A stretch of DNA of 64,000 bases from an uncultured Lachnospiraceae bacterium (GCA_910577115.1 CAJTMC010000017.1:1-64000), one strand, 5' to 3'. Positions 30,453 through 38,480 are shown, numbered from the stretch's first letter. Notes: generated by a model from the sequence alone, not told the origin. A program made the numbers and translations.

Positions 30453-30575
30453 TCACACTGTTTTAATACTCTCGAGCGGAATTTCCAACACGTCGCTGGT
30501 AAAGTGCTTCCTCACCGTACCATTTTTCATGACTTCCTTGATGCAAAAGTCATACTTTAGTGGTATTATCTTCAT
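30453..30575 (-). pseudogene. N-terminal relic (40 codons) of an Rpn-family gene
   Basis: ATG at 30575 opens MKIIPLKYDFCIKEV...EIPLESIKTV and stops after 40 codons. It matches the first 40 residues of the intact Rpn gene at 35888 (MKLIPLKYDFCIKEV...), with about four fifths of bases identical by my manual comparison, and shares upstream sequence (AAAAGAAAACCAATTGAAACA minus its last bases). Homology ends exactly where the stop appears. The rest of the gene is absent here; a plausible distal fragment sits at 29267-29398 beyond intact Rpn gene 1. Confidence 0.8.
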
Positions 30576-30676
30576 TATAGCTTCTACCTTTGTCTGTTTC
30601 AATTGGTTTTCTTTTGAAATTAATTTTTCACTATAATAAAAGCATACCCTATATTTTTCGTTTCCGCATTGGACTT

Positions 30677-31972
30677 TTAACCCAATACAATCAGTTTCCA
30701 GGCAATCACTATTTTACAGCAAAATCCCCCGCTTTTATGATTATAAAAGTGTACACTCCAATGATGGAAATCCACTATCTGCCGCACAAGGCGGATACCC
30801 AATCCATGCTCTGGCAGCTTGCTTGGTTTTCTCAATGAATTAAATCTCCGAAGCTGTCTGCCGTTTACGCCGCACCCGTTATCTGACAGTTCCAACACAT
30901 AGTTTCGAAAGACCAGGGAGCGATGTGCCGTCAGGGATACCGAAATTTCACACCCCTGTGGATTGTGAATGACGGCATTATTTATGAGATTTTCAAGCAA
31001 TCGTTTTATCAGCTCTTTGTCGCCTTTAATATATAACTGCTCCAGCTCCTCAGAAATACTGACACGAATGTCATATTTTTCATCCATGTTTCTGTTCAGA
31101 ATTTCGCAAATTGTGTCGCGGATAACCGCAGGCAGCAGAATTTTCTCTTTCTTCCAGCTTCCCATCCCATAGGTAAGCTTATTCTCTGTGTTCAGGTTGG
31201 TGACCAAATTTTTGATGCGCACAGCCTGTTCCTCAATCGCCTCCGCCCTCCGCAAAATGCCGTTTGCAGGAAACGGTGTATTAGCCGCGCCACCTGTACA
31301 ATCCGTATCGGTGCTGTCTGGCACCAAATGCAGGATTTCGTCCGCATAGCCAAGCACCAAAGAGAGCGGTGTGCGAATGTCGTGTGATACGCCTGCAATC
31401 CATGTCGTGCGCTCCTTTTCGCGTCTGCGGTGGTCGTGCTTTACTGTAATAAATGTTACAAACAGAAAGACTAACAGATTGACTGTAATCATGGTCGGGA
31501 AGGTGTACAAATATGCGTTAAGTGTCGTTTTATGATAGATCAATGTGTACTTCCATGTCTCTCCCTTTTCTGTTCCAACCACGACAATTCCGTTATCCGT
31601 AATATGGGTATAGACGGGATAATCATGCAAGTAATATCTCGAAAACTTCAACGCATCTTCTATTGTATACTGGCGGGGCAGCTCCTTTGGCATATGATAC
31701 TCCCACAGCACTGTACCGTCGCTATCCATCAAAAACACAAATCCGTTATGTGCGTCAACATAATCGGCGCCTTCTTGTGTCAATGAATACGTTATATTGC
31801 CGTTTTCCTTTGCATTCGTTTCAAGACGGTTTGCCACATATTTTGCAGATACACTTTCTTTTTGTTCGTCCACAGAGATATATGCCAGTATCAATATGTC
31901 TGCGAAAATCAAAAAAACAAGTGTTCCAATTGTCAATACAATATATTTTATAAGATTTTCCAATCTTCTCAT
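30677..31972 (-). CDS. Membrane sensor histidine kinase
   Basis: 431-residue HisKA-type kinase. Transmembrane segments lie at about 10-30 and 160-180 around a roughly 120-residue extracellular region; the H-box is SHDIRTPLS, the N-box ENLINNAVIHN, and the ATP lid LSDNGCGVNG is present. It follows the response regulator gene by 14 bases in the same direction and is divergent from an ABC transporter of the antimicrobial-peptide type. Such pairs usually sense a cell-envelope-active peptide and switch on the pump; the ligand cannot be read from sequence. Ribosome binding site AAAGGAA. Confidence 0.92.
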   Translation of the reverse strand: MRRLENLIKYIVLTIGTLVFLIFADILILAYISVDEQKESVSAKYVANRLETNAKENGNITYSLTQEGADYVDAHNGFVFLMDSDGTVLWEYHMPKELPRQYTIEDALKFSRYYLHDYPVYTHITDNGIVVVGTEKGETWKYTLIYHKTTLNAYLYTFPTMITVNLLVFLFVTFITVKHDHRRREKERTTWIAGVSHDIRTPLSLVLGYADEILHLVPDSTDTDCTGGAANTPFPANGILRRAEAIEEQAVRIKNLVTNLNTENKLTYGMGSWKKEKILLPAVIRDTICEILNRNMDEKYDIRVSISEELEQLYIKGDKELIKRLLENLINNAVIHNPQGCEISVSLTAHRSLVFRNYVLELSDNGCGVNGRQLRRFNSLRKPSKLPEHGLGIRLVRQIVDFHHWSVHFYNHKSGGFCCKIVIAWKLIVLG

Positions 31973-31986
31973 AGTGCTGCGTTCCT

Positions 31987-32685
31987 TTAATCCTTGAGTT
32001 TATATCCTAATCCTCTGATATTAAGCAAATGCGCCGGTTTTGACGGATTTTCCTCAATTTTCTCGCGCAGGTGTCTGATATGCACCATCAGGGAATTTTC
32101 ATAGCCATAGCTGCCGTCAGGCCAAAGGGTGTCGCACAGCGTATTGATTGACAGAATGCGCCCTTTGTTTTCACACAGCTTTTTTAATAGGGCATATTCT
32201 TTTGCGGTCAGCGGATAGCTCTCATCGCCTGCATTAATTGTACCTGCGCCCCAATCTACGGTTGCTTTTCCGATTGTTTCAACGGCATTTTCCTCGTTTA
32301 TGTGGTATGTTCGTTTTAAGATGGACTTTACGCGAAGCAGTAGTTCTTCGGGCAAAAAAGGCTTTGTGATATAATCGTCCGCACCCAGTCCAAGTCCTCT
32401 AAGACGTGCCATATCCTCGTCACGCGCCGAAAGAAACACAACGCATACGCTGCTGCCCTTTACGCGCTTTATCTTTTCAAACAAATGAAATCCGTCGCCG
32501 TCGGGGAGCATGACATCCAAAATCAGAAGGTGATATTCCTTTTCCTGAATCAGCTCCATCGCCTGAGCGCTGTTTGCCGCCGTATCCACATATTGATAGC
32601 CTTCGTTTCTTAGCAAGTCCTCCAGCAATTTTAACAGCGGCGCTTCGTCATCGACTAAAAGGATTTTGCTGTTGTATAGTGTCAT
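31987..32685 (-). CDS. OmpR/PhoB-family response regulator
   Basis: Receiver domain with LLVDDE, phosphoacceptor aspartate in LLILDVMLPDGDG and the conserved lysine in YITKPF, followed by a winged-helix DNA-binding domain (NSLMVHIRHLREKI, RGLGYKL). The start at 32685 (MTLYNSK) is preferred because AGGGG then lies 7 bases upstream; the ATG at 32685+6 would leave only one base. First gene of the two-component operon. Likely binding sites are the AAGGT direct repeats at 32828-32848 and 33253-33274. Confidence 0.93.
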   Translation of the reverse strand: MTLYNSKILLVDDEAPLLKLLEDLLRNEGYQYVDTAANSAQAMELIQEKEYHLLILDVMLPDGDGFHLFEKIKRVKGSSVCVVFLSARDEDMARLRGLGLGADDYITKPFLPEELLLRVKSILKRTYHINEENAVETIGKATVDWGAGTINAGDESYPLTAKEYALLKKLCENKGRILSINTLCDTLWPDGSYGYENSLMVHIRHLREKIEENPSKPAHLLNIRGLGYKLKD

Positions 32686-32782
32686 TTCCATACCCCTTTT
32701 CTATTTTGATTTCTATTCCGTTTTTATTTCAACTTTCTGTGATGATTTCTCTATTCCATATCTATTTGCATTATCTTCGTTT

Positions 32783-32848
32783 ATTATAATATATCTTTTT
32801 TCTATCGGCATCTACTCTGGTCAAAAATTAAGGTAATTATAAGAAATC
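32783..32848. promoter_or_regulatory. Control region between divergent units with response-regulator box
   Basis: The plus strand TTAAGGTAATTATAAG (from 32828) matches the core of the repeat at 33253 before the ABC transporter. A minus-strand TATAAT at 32783-32788 could serve the two-component operon. The whole 339-base gap (32686-33024) holds only these and the plus-strand promoter at 32886. Confidence 0.5.
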
Positions 32849-32885
32849 AAGAATTATTTTGTCTTTTCAGACACTTATAAATATC

Positions 32886-32914
32886 TTGCATAAGTAAATA
32901 ACATATAGTAAAAT
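32886..32914 (+). promoter_or_regulatory. Candidate promoter for the small gene at 33025
   Basis: TTGCAT (32886-32891), 17-base spacer, TAAAAT (32909-32914). It lies 38 bases downstream of the AAGGTAATTATAAG box. Confidence 0.55.
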
Positions 32915-33024
32915 GAATACACTAAACACCAATACACGTTGCGAATCGTTTTATTACACCCGATAAAGAGTCACTCTGATGTCACGAAAACAACCTGTCA
33001 TTATCAATTGAAATGGAGGATTTT

Positions 33025-33195
33025 ATGAGTAATAAAGAAAAAGTAGTCCGGCTTTTGGACAGTGTCCCTGATTATAAAATGGGTTACGTTTTAGCATATG
33101 TGCAGGGCATCACCGCTGATGAAGAAGCTGATGATTTGTTCTGCAAACAAATAGCGGACGATTATATAAACGATCCCGATCAAAAAAACGTATAA
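33025..33195 (+). CDS. Small hypothetical protein, 56 aa
   Basis: Short acidic protein (MSNKEKVVRLLDSVPDYKMG...). The start at 33025 is chosen because GGAGG precedes it by 5 bases; the ATG at 33013 lies in front of that site. No membrane segment or signal peptide is visible. LLDSVPDYKM resembles the opening helix of small antitoxin-like proteins, but I do not recognise the family. It is transcribed towards the ABC genes and sits between two response-regulator boxes, so it may belong to the same regulon (inference). Confidence 0.6.
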   Translation: MSNKEKVVRLLDSVPDYKMGYVLAYVQGITADEEADDLFCKQIADDYINDPDQKNV

Positions 33196-33252
33196 TTGCT
33201 GTATTTTCTAAATTTTTCCACATTCTATAAAAAATTCCTATTTCCCACAAAT

Positions 33253-33290
33253 TTAAGGTTATTATAAGGTTATTTTCATTTTGCTTTAAT
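33253..33290 (+). promoter_or_regulatory. Direct-repeat response-regulator site and -10 of the ABC operon
   Basis: AAGGTTATT occurs at 33255-33263 and again at 33266-33274, exactly 11 bases apart, one helical turn, 11 bases before a TTTAAT -10 (33285-33290). OmpR-family activators bind such repeats in place of a -35 element. Confidence 0.65.
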
Positions 33291-33378
33291 GTACGTAATT
33301 TATGATTTATCACAAGAACGAAAAAAACATTCAATCATTATTACATTTTACACATGGAACAGAAAGGAATGAGGCAAA

Positions 33379-34101
33379 ATGAACATTATCGAAACCAAAA
33401 ACCTGACAAAAGGCAGCGGCGGCCAAATGCGTGTCAGCAAGCTTGATTTAGCAATTCCAGAGGGTTGTGTCTATGGATTTCTCGGACCAAACGGCGCGGG
33501 AAAGACGACGACGTTAAAGCTCCTGCTTGGACTGCTCAAGCCGACGGACGGTACCATTACTTTTTTTGGGCAGAAAATGACGCAGCAGAACCGTTTATCC
33601 ATCCTCAAGTATACCGGCAGCCTGATTGAAAGTCCAAGCTATTATGGGCATTTGACAGGACTGGAAAATTTGCAGATTATGGCAAAGCTCAAAAAAGTCC
33701 CTGCCACGGAAATTGAAAAAGTGCTGCACACGGTCCGCCTGTATGAACAGAAGGATAAAAAGGTCAAGCAGTATTCGCTTGGCATGAAGCAGCGGCTTGG
33801 CATCGCAATGGCACTGCTTGGAAATCCACGCGTTTTAATTCTTGACGAGCCGACAAACGGTTTAGACCCTGCCGGAATACAGGAAATGCGAGAATTTATC
33901 AAAGACCTTCCCATGACGCATCAGATGACCGTTATCGTATCGAGTCATCTTCTGAGCGAAGTGGAACAGATGGCTGACATGGTTGGCATTATTCATCATG
34001 GAGTGCTAGTTTTTCAGGGAACAATGGCGACACTTGAGGCACAGGGCAACGGGCTGGAAGAAGTCTTTTTGAAGCTGACGGAAGGCGGTGAAAGTCTGTG
34101 A
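33379..34101 (+). CDS. ABC transporter ATP-binding protein (peptide-antibiotic type)
   Basis: 240 residues with Walker A GPNGAGKTTT, signature YSLGMKQRLG, Walker B LILDEPTNGLDP and the switch histidine in SSHLL. The closest families are BcrA/lantibiotic-immunity (NisF/SpaF-like) ATPases. Its stop overlaps the GTG start of the permease by four bases (GTGA), so the two are translationally coupled. Context with a two-component system suggests export of, or resistance to, a membrane-active peptide. Confidence 0.92.
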   Translation: MNIIETKNLTKGSGGQMRVSKLDLAIPEGCVYGFLGPNGAGKTTTLKLLLGLLKPTDGTITFFGQKMTQQNRLSILKYTGSLIESPSYYGHLTGLENLQIMAKLKKVPATEIEKVLHTVRLYEQKDKKVKQYSLGMKQRLGIAMALLGNPRVLILDEPTNGLDPAGIQEMREFIKDLPMTHQMTVIVSSHLLSEVEQMADMVGIIHHGVLVFQGTMATLEAQGNGLEEVFLKLTEGGESL

Positions 34102-35645
34102 AAATTTTATCAATAGAACTGCAAAAAACAAAGCGCCGCGGTATTTGGCTTGTGCTTGCCGCTCTGTATGCCGTTATGATGGCGTGGACGGCGTACTCTT
34201 ATACCGGAAGCGGCAGACAGCATATTCAATATGGCTGGATGGATACCCTTTATACGACGCCGCTTTTAAACGCGATAATGATTCCGACTGCGATTGCGGT
34301 ATTTGCAAGCCGTATCATTGATATGGAACATAAAGGAAATATGTGGAAGCTGCTGGAGACCGTTCAGAGCAAACGCACGTTATATTTTGCTAAGATTTTA
34401 TATGGTGCTATCGGCGTTTTTCTGTTCTCTGCGGCGGAGTTTGCCGGACTGCTTTGCATGGGATTCTTTTTTGGATTTTCAGGCGCCCCCGACTTGTGGG
34501 CTTATGGTTTGCTATTTGTTCAGACTTTTGTCATTAGTTTTAATTTATTTTTGTTACAAATGATTATTTCGCTTTTATTTTCCAATCAGGCGGTTGCGAT
34601 CTGTGTCGGACTTTGCGGGAGCATGGCGGGACTGTTTTTGATGTATCTGCCACAATGGCCGCTTTTGCGGTGCATGCTTCCTTGGGGGCACTACGGCGCG
34701 ACGATGTTTGTGGGAATGGACTGGAATGCGGAAACGAAGCGCATTGTCGGATTTTATTATATGTGGCAGGATAACGGCGCAGTTATTTTTATTGCCTGTT
34801 GGTTTCTCCTTTTGATATTTGGCGGATGGTTTCTTTTCAAAAACATGGATACGGACGGTTATCATTTCCAAAAGATGTTTCGGGCAAAAGAGAAGGCTGC
34901 TGCAATCAACAAGCCTGTGAAAATTCCGCATATGCCCATAGAGCTGATGAAGACAAAGCGCACTCCGATATGGCTTGCTTTTCTGATTCTTCCTTTGATT
35001 TCCTCGTTTATCGGAACGGCAAACTATCTCAACAATATCGAGATTTTGCAAAGCACATGGCACTCGCTTTGGACGCAGCATTCTCTGTTTTTCTGCTATC
35101 TTTTTATGCCGCCTTTGATTGGCGTTTATGCAAGTTATCTGTGGCGTTTGGAGCATAACGGTACGAATTGGAATATGATTTTGACGCATACCAGCGCTTA
35201 TCGGATTGTATTTGACAAAATTGCTGTGTGCTCTGTCGTTTCGCTGTTTACAATGCTGTGGCTTGGCTTTTTATTTATTGTATGCGGATTGATTGCCGGC
35301 ATTACTGCACCAATTCCGATTGCGCTTGCGGACTGGATTGTCTGTGGGTTTATCGGCAGCGTTTCGGTTTGTGCGATACAGTCGTTTTTGTCACTTTGGA
35401 TTCGAAGCTTCGCCGTTCCAATCGGGATTGCTTTGGTTGGCGGTATTGCGGGGCTTGTTGCGACTGCAAAAGGGATTTTGTATGCGCTGCCTTATTCATT
35501 GTTAAGTATCGGCTTGCGCGCAAACAATCCCAACCGCGAGCTGGATTATAACGCCTTTTTGACTTCATCGGTTATTCTTATACTTTTATTTTATCTGCTA
35601 AGTGTGGCTTATATCAAATGCCGCGATGTGAAAACGCAGGGGTAG
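34098..35645 (+). CDS. ABC transporter permease, fused two-half ABC-2 type
   Basis: 515 residues starting at GTG 34098, which overlaps the ATPase stop. Two halves of similar plan are fused: residues about 1-250 and 280-515 each open with an ELxKTKRxxIWL motif followed by six or so hydrophobic helices. In lantibiotic immunity systems these halves are usually separate proteins (E and G subunits), so this looks like a natural fusion. Works with the ATPase at 33379. A 20-pair hairpin overlaps its last codons and stop. Confidence 0.88.
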   Translation: MKILSIELQKTKRRGIWLVLAALYAVMMAWTAYSYTGSGRQHIQYGWMDTLYTTPLLNAIMIPTAIAVFASRIIDMEHKGNMWKLLETVQSKRTLYFAKILYGAIGVFLFSAAEFAGLLCMGFFFGFSGAPDLWAYGLLFVQTFVISFNLFLLQMIISLLFSNQAVAICVGLCGSMAGLFLMYLPQWPLLRCMLPWGHYGATMFVGMDWNAETKRIVGFYYMWQDNGAVIFIACWFLLLIFGGWFLFKNMDTDGYHFQKMFRAKEKAAAINKPVKIPHMPIELMKTKRTPIWLAFLILPLISSFIGTANYLNNIEILQSTWHSLWTQHSLFFCYLFMPPLIGVYASYLWRLEHNGTNWNMILTHTSAYRIVFDKIAVCSVVSLFTMLWLGFLFIVCGLIAGITAPIPIALADWIVCGFIGSVSVCAIQSFLSLWIRSFAVPIGIALVGGIAGLVATAKGILYALPYSLLSIGLRANNPNRELDYNAFLTSSVILILLFYLLSVAYIKCRDVKTQG

Positions 35646-35668
35646 TGATACCTCTGCGTTTTCACATC
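35625..35668 (+). terminator. Long hairpin terminator of the ABC operon
   Basis: GATGTGAAAACGCAGGGGTA pairs with TACCTCTGCGTTTTCACATC around GTGA, 20 pairs with one wobble, followed by AAATTTTATTATT. It includes the permease stop codon. Confidence 0.9.
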
Positions 35669-35746
35669 AAATTTTATTATTCATTACGCCTTCAGATGTT
35701 TCATTTTATGCTCATTGATAGAAATTTCAAAATTATTCAAAAGCAC

Positions 35747-35775
35747 TTGTTTACATAAAATATATATGTTATACT
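35747..35775 (+). promoter_or_regulatory. Candidate promoter of Rpn gene 2
   Basis: TTGTTT (35747-35752), 17-base spacer, TATACT (35770-35775), about 110 bases before the start codon. Confidence 0.55.
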
Positions 35776-35887
35776 GGAACATATTCTTTTTTAATACATA
35801 AAATCATGGCTAGTCGCCGAAAATTCACACAAAAATATTTTTAAATCAAAAGAAAACCAATTGAAACACTACAAAAGAGAGGTTATA

Positions 35888-36820
35888 ATGAAGCTAATAC
35901 CACTAAAGTATGACTTCTGCATTAAGGAAGTCATGGATAATGAACTTGTAAGGAAGCATTTTATCAGCGACGTGCTGGAAATTCCGTTAGAAAACATTAA
36001 ATCTGTGCGGATTGCCAGTCCGGTTCTGTGGACACGCCGCAAAAAAGAAAAATTAGGTATTCTGGATGTTCAGCTTACAATGAATGATAGTACGAAAATC
36101 AACATTGAAATGCAGTTAAAGCACCATCCCCACTGGGAAAGCAGGACGGTCTTTTATCTTGCGAAAATGTTTACCGCAGACCTGCGGCGTGGGGAGAAGT
36201 ACAAAAAGCTAAAAAAGTGTGTCGCGATAACAATCTTGGATTTTAAACTGGATAACAGGAAAGAATACCATAATGTATACATGTTACGGGACAAGGATGG
36301 GGATTTGTATACAGATATTTTGGAACTGCACACAATCGAGCTGACAAAAACCCCCGATCGGGAAAAGCCTAATCCGCTTGACGAGTGGCACAGCCTGTTC
36401 AATGCGAAAACAGAGGAGGATTTGGATATGATAAAACGCCAAACAAGAAATTTGGGAATTATAGAAGCAATTAAGGAGCTAAAGACCATGAGCCTTTCCG
36501 ACAGATTATGGTATATACACGAGCAGCGCTTAAAGGAGAAACGTGACCGCGAGTGGATTGAAGACGAGATGTATGAAGAAGGCTTGCAGAAGGGTATTGA
36601 AAAAGGTATCGAAGAAGGTATTGAAAAGGGTATCGAAAAAGGTATTGAAAAGGGTATCGAAAAAGGTATTGAGCAAGGACGTGAAGCGGAAAAAGAGAAA
36701 AACATAAACTCGTTCGTAAAATCTTTTCGCCGAAACGGGCATACAGACAAGCAAATTGTATCAGAACTCATGATCGAATATGGACTTAGCCTTGAAGAAG
36801 CAGAAAAGAAATTAAAGTGA
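35888..36820 (+). CDS. Rpn-family recombination-promoting nuclease (Rpn gene 2)
   Basis: 310-residue PD-(D/E)xK protein. The ATG at 35888 follows AGAGAGG; the upstream ATG at 35861 has no site. Active-site candidates are the aspartate in LGILDVQL and the ExQ in INIEMQLKHH. The middle contains NPLDEWHSLFNAKTEEDL, typical of the Firmicutes branch. The C-terminal third has an internal start (36488) and about seven tetrapeptide units (EKGI/EEGI/EQG), then a helical tail. The two relics around Rpn gene 1 belong to this subtype, so this is the intact sister of a gene that was broken. Confidence 0.87.
   Translation: MKLIPLKYDFCIKEVMDNELVRKHFISDVLEIPLENIKSVRIASPVLWTRRKKEKLGILDVQLTMNDSTKINIEMQLKHHPHWESRTVFYLAKMFTADLRRGEKYKKLKKCVAITILDFKLDNRKEYHNVYMLRDKDGDLYTDILELHTIELTKTPDREKPNPLDEWHSLFNAKTEEDLDMIKRQTRNLGIIEAIKELKTMSLSDRLWYIHEQRLKEKRDREWIEDEMYEEGLQKGIEKGIEEGIEKGIEKGIEKGIEKGIEQGREAEKEKNINSFVKSFRRNGHTDKQIVSELMIEYGLSLEEAEKKLK
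36488..36820 (+). CDS. Putative intragenic RpnS-like antitoxin within Rpn gene 2
   Basis: In-frame ATG at 36488 (MSLSDRLWYIHEQ) has AAGGAG at 36473-36478, 9 bases upstream. The product would be 110 residues: a charged helix, the tetrapeptide repeats and the tail. The same arrangement exists in both other Rpn genes of the window. Translation from this start is inferred from the site and from the E. coli precedent. Confidence 0.5.
   Translation: MSLSDRLWYIHEQRLKEKRDREWIEDEMYEEGLQKGIEKGIEEGIEKGIEKGIEKGIEKGIEQGREAEKEKNINSFVKSFRRNGHTDKQIVSELMIEYGLSLEEAEKKLK
36590..36676. repeat. 12-bp tandem repeat encoding EKGI units
   Basis: About seven copies of AAAGGTATTGAA-like units encoding (E/E)(K/E)GI repeats in Rpn gene 2. 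Several units are identical at DNA level, consistent with recent slippage. Confidence 0.87.
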
Positions 36821-36831
36821 GAAAGCCGGTT

Positions 36832-36865
36832 CAGGATAAACCGACTAAGTTACTGGTTTATCCTG
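36832..36865. terminator. Bidirectional hairpin between convergent genes
   Basis: CAGGATAAACC (36832-36842) pairs with GGTTTATCCTG (36855-36865). It separates Rpn gene 2 (plus) from the ABC permease (minus). Confidence 0.75.
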
Positions 36866-36883
36866 ATATATTGCATTTATATT

Positions 36884-37525
36884 TTAAAACTCCCGCTTCT
36901 CCATAATCCGAACAGACCACCGGTAAAGACCAAACATCAGCGCAAACAATACGAGCGCTGCTACTGGTACCACGATATTCCAATTTAAGCTTAATATGAC
37001 AAATCTTTCCCCAAATTCCAGTTGCATATAAGCGATTGACCCAAACGCACCAATGATTGCGGCAAAGATCATCATAACAGTGCCGCTTCTTTCCGCAAAC
37101 TTTAACTTCAACGCTATTTGAAGCGATACGATAAAATATACGACAATTAGATATGACACACAGAATACCAGTTTACGCCAAGAATCTCCGCTGTCTTCTT
37201 TCCATATCAGTATGTCAAAAAGAAAACATGCCGCCCCCATAATAATCCATGTAATCGTTGCACTGAGAAAACCAAATATGTATTTTTCACGTACATAATC
37301 AATTCTTCGAAACGGCAGGGTGAATAGAAACAGCATTCCGTTTTCATATTCGTCATAATTGATCGTGGTGAGTGAAAAAACGCCAATCATTAATGTCGCA
37401 AAACCGACCGCCGCTTCACTGTTGAATGTCCCTAATTGATATACCGCATAACCTGCAATGAATACTAAGAAAAAAATCCCGCGCTTTTTCAGCAAATTAA
37501 AATCTTTGATTAGTAAACCTTTCAT
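36884..37525 (-). CDS. ABC-2 type permease of a GntR-controlled transporter
   Basis: 213 residues with about six hydrophobic helices, beginning MKGLLIKDFNLLKKRG, typical of short ABC-2 permeases paired with YtrA-type regulators. It is the last gene of the order GntR regulator, ATPase, permease. The gap before it carries a copy of the palindromic leader repeat (37555-37581) and AAAGGAG. Substrate unknown; relatives respond to cell-wall antibiotics or move peptides. Confidence 0.85.
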   Translation of the reverse strand: MKGLLIKDFNLLKKRGIFFLVFIAGYAVYQLGTFNSEAAVGFATLMIGVFSLTTINYDEYENGMLFLFTLPFRRIDYVREKYIFGFLSATITWIIMGAACFLFDILIWKEDSGDSWRKLVFCVSYLIVVYFIVSLQIALKLKFAERSGTVMMIFAAIIGAFGSIAYMQLEFGERFVILSLNWNIVVPVAALVLFALMFGLYRWSVRIMEKREF

Positions 37526-37554
37526 AAAAATAACCTTGCTCCTTTCTTAACCTG

Positions 37555-37581
37555 CGAATTTGTGCACGAAGCACAAATTTG
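37555..37581 (-). repeat. Palindromic leader repeat, copy upstream of the ABC permease
   Basis: CGAATTTGTGC, loop ACGAA, GCACAAATTTG: 11-pair stem. Lies 29 bases ahead of the start codon on the minus strand, just before AAGAAAGGAG. Confidence 0.75.
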
Positions 37582-37640
37582 TTGTGCGAAACATTTGTTT
37601 TTCACACTATCAACCCTCCGTTTTATAACGCTGTCCTTGT

Positions 37641-38480
37641 TCATTTCTGCAAAAACATTCTCATCATCAAATCCAAACTGCCGTTTTCAATCACGATATC
37701 CGGATAGTTCTCCAAGTAAAACTGCTTTTGGTTGGTGATACAGTTATATCCGAAATCTGCCTCAAAGCTTTTTAGAACATATGTTTTATCCAGTTTTTCA
37801 AACTGATTGCGTGTCACCTTAATCAGACCATAGCTGCCCAAAATCTCGTCCGTATCTTCATGCATCACAATCTTACCGTTGTCAATCATATAAATATCGT
37901 CACAAATTCCCTCCAAATCGCTTGATATATGGGAACTTATAATAATACTGCGCTCCTCCGTTTTCATATAATCCTGCAGCATTTCAAGAATCTCGTCCCG
38001 CACAATCACGTCAAGTCCGGCGGTCGGTTCATCAAGCACCAGCAAATCCGCATTATGGGATAATGCCGTAAGGATTAGCAGCTTATGCTTCATTCCCGTT
38101 GAAAAGTCTTTGATTTTCTTATTGATTGGCAGCTCCATGCGCTCACATTCCGATACAAATTTTTCTTTTGAAAAGTCACTGTACATCGCGGCAAGCATCG
38201 GTGCATAGTCCTTTATTGTAAGGTATCCGCAAAATCCCGAGTCCGCAAGCACCACGCCAATCCTTTGCCGATCCTGTGCCGTCAGCTTCTGCACGTCTTT
38301 CCCAAACAGCTCTATTGTACCGCCGTCAATTTTTATCAGTCCCAGCATCGCTTTGAACGCTGTCGTTTTCCCTGCTCCGTTTCTTCCGATGATTCCCGTT
38401 ATCTGTCCCTTTGGGATTTCTATCGAACAGTCTAAGCAGAAGTCCTTATATTGTTTTTTTACATTGTTGAACTTTACCAT
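37641..38480 (-). CDS. ABC transporter ATP-binding protein
   Basis: 279 residues with Walker A GRNGAGKTTAF, signature FSTGMKHKL, Walker B LLVLDEPTAGLDV and the H-loop SSHISS. Start placed at 38480 (MVKFNNVKKQYKD), where AAGGG has a 10-base gap; the ATG at 38489 abuts the site. Partner of the permease at 36884 and regulated by the GntR protein at 38556. A copy of the palindromic leader repeat (38524-38549) precedes it. Confidence 0.92.
   Translation of the reverse strand: MVKFNNVKKQYKDFCLDCSIEIPKGQITGIIGRNGAGKTTAFKAMLGLIKIDGGTIELFGKDVQKLTAQDRQRIGVVLADSGFCGYLTIKDYAPMLAAMYSDFSKEKFVSECERMELPINKKIKDFSTGMKHKLLILTALSHNADLLVLDEPTAGLDVIVRDEILEMLQDYMKTEERSIIISSHISSDLEGICDDIYMIDNGKIVMHEDTDEILGSYGLIKVTRNQFEKLDKTYVLKSFEADFGYNCITNQKQFYLENYPDIVIENGSLDLMMRMFLQK

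Noticed and set aside
34575..35189. 204-codon minus-strand ORF
   Set aside because: Antisense to the ABC permease, basic and without homology signs; a shadow.
29421..36820. Insertion sequence with terminal inverted repeats around the Rpn genes
   Set aside because: No terminal repeats or target duplication found at the relic junctions; Rpn proteins are transposase-related but I cannot define an element.
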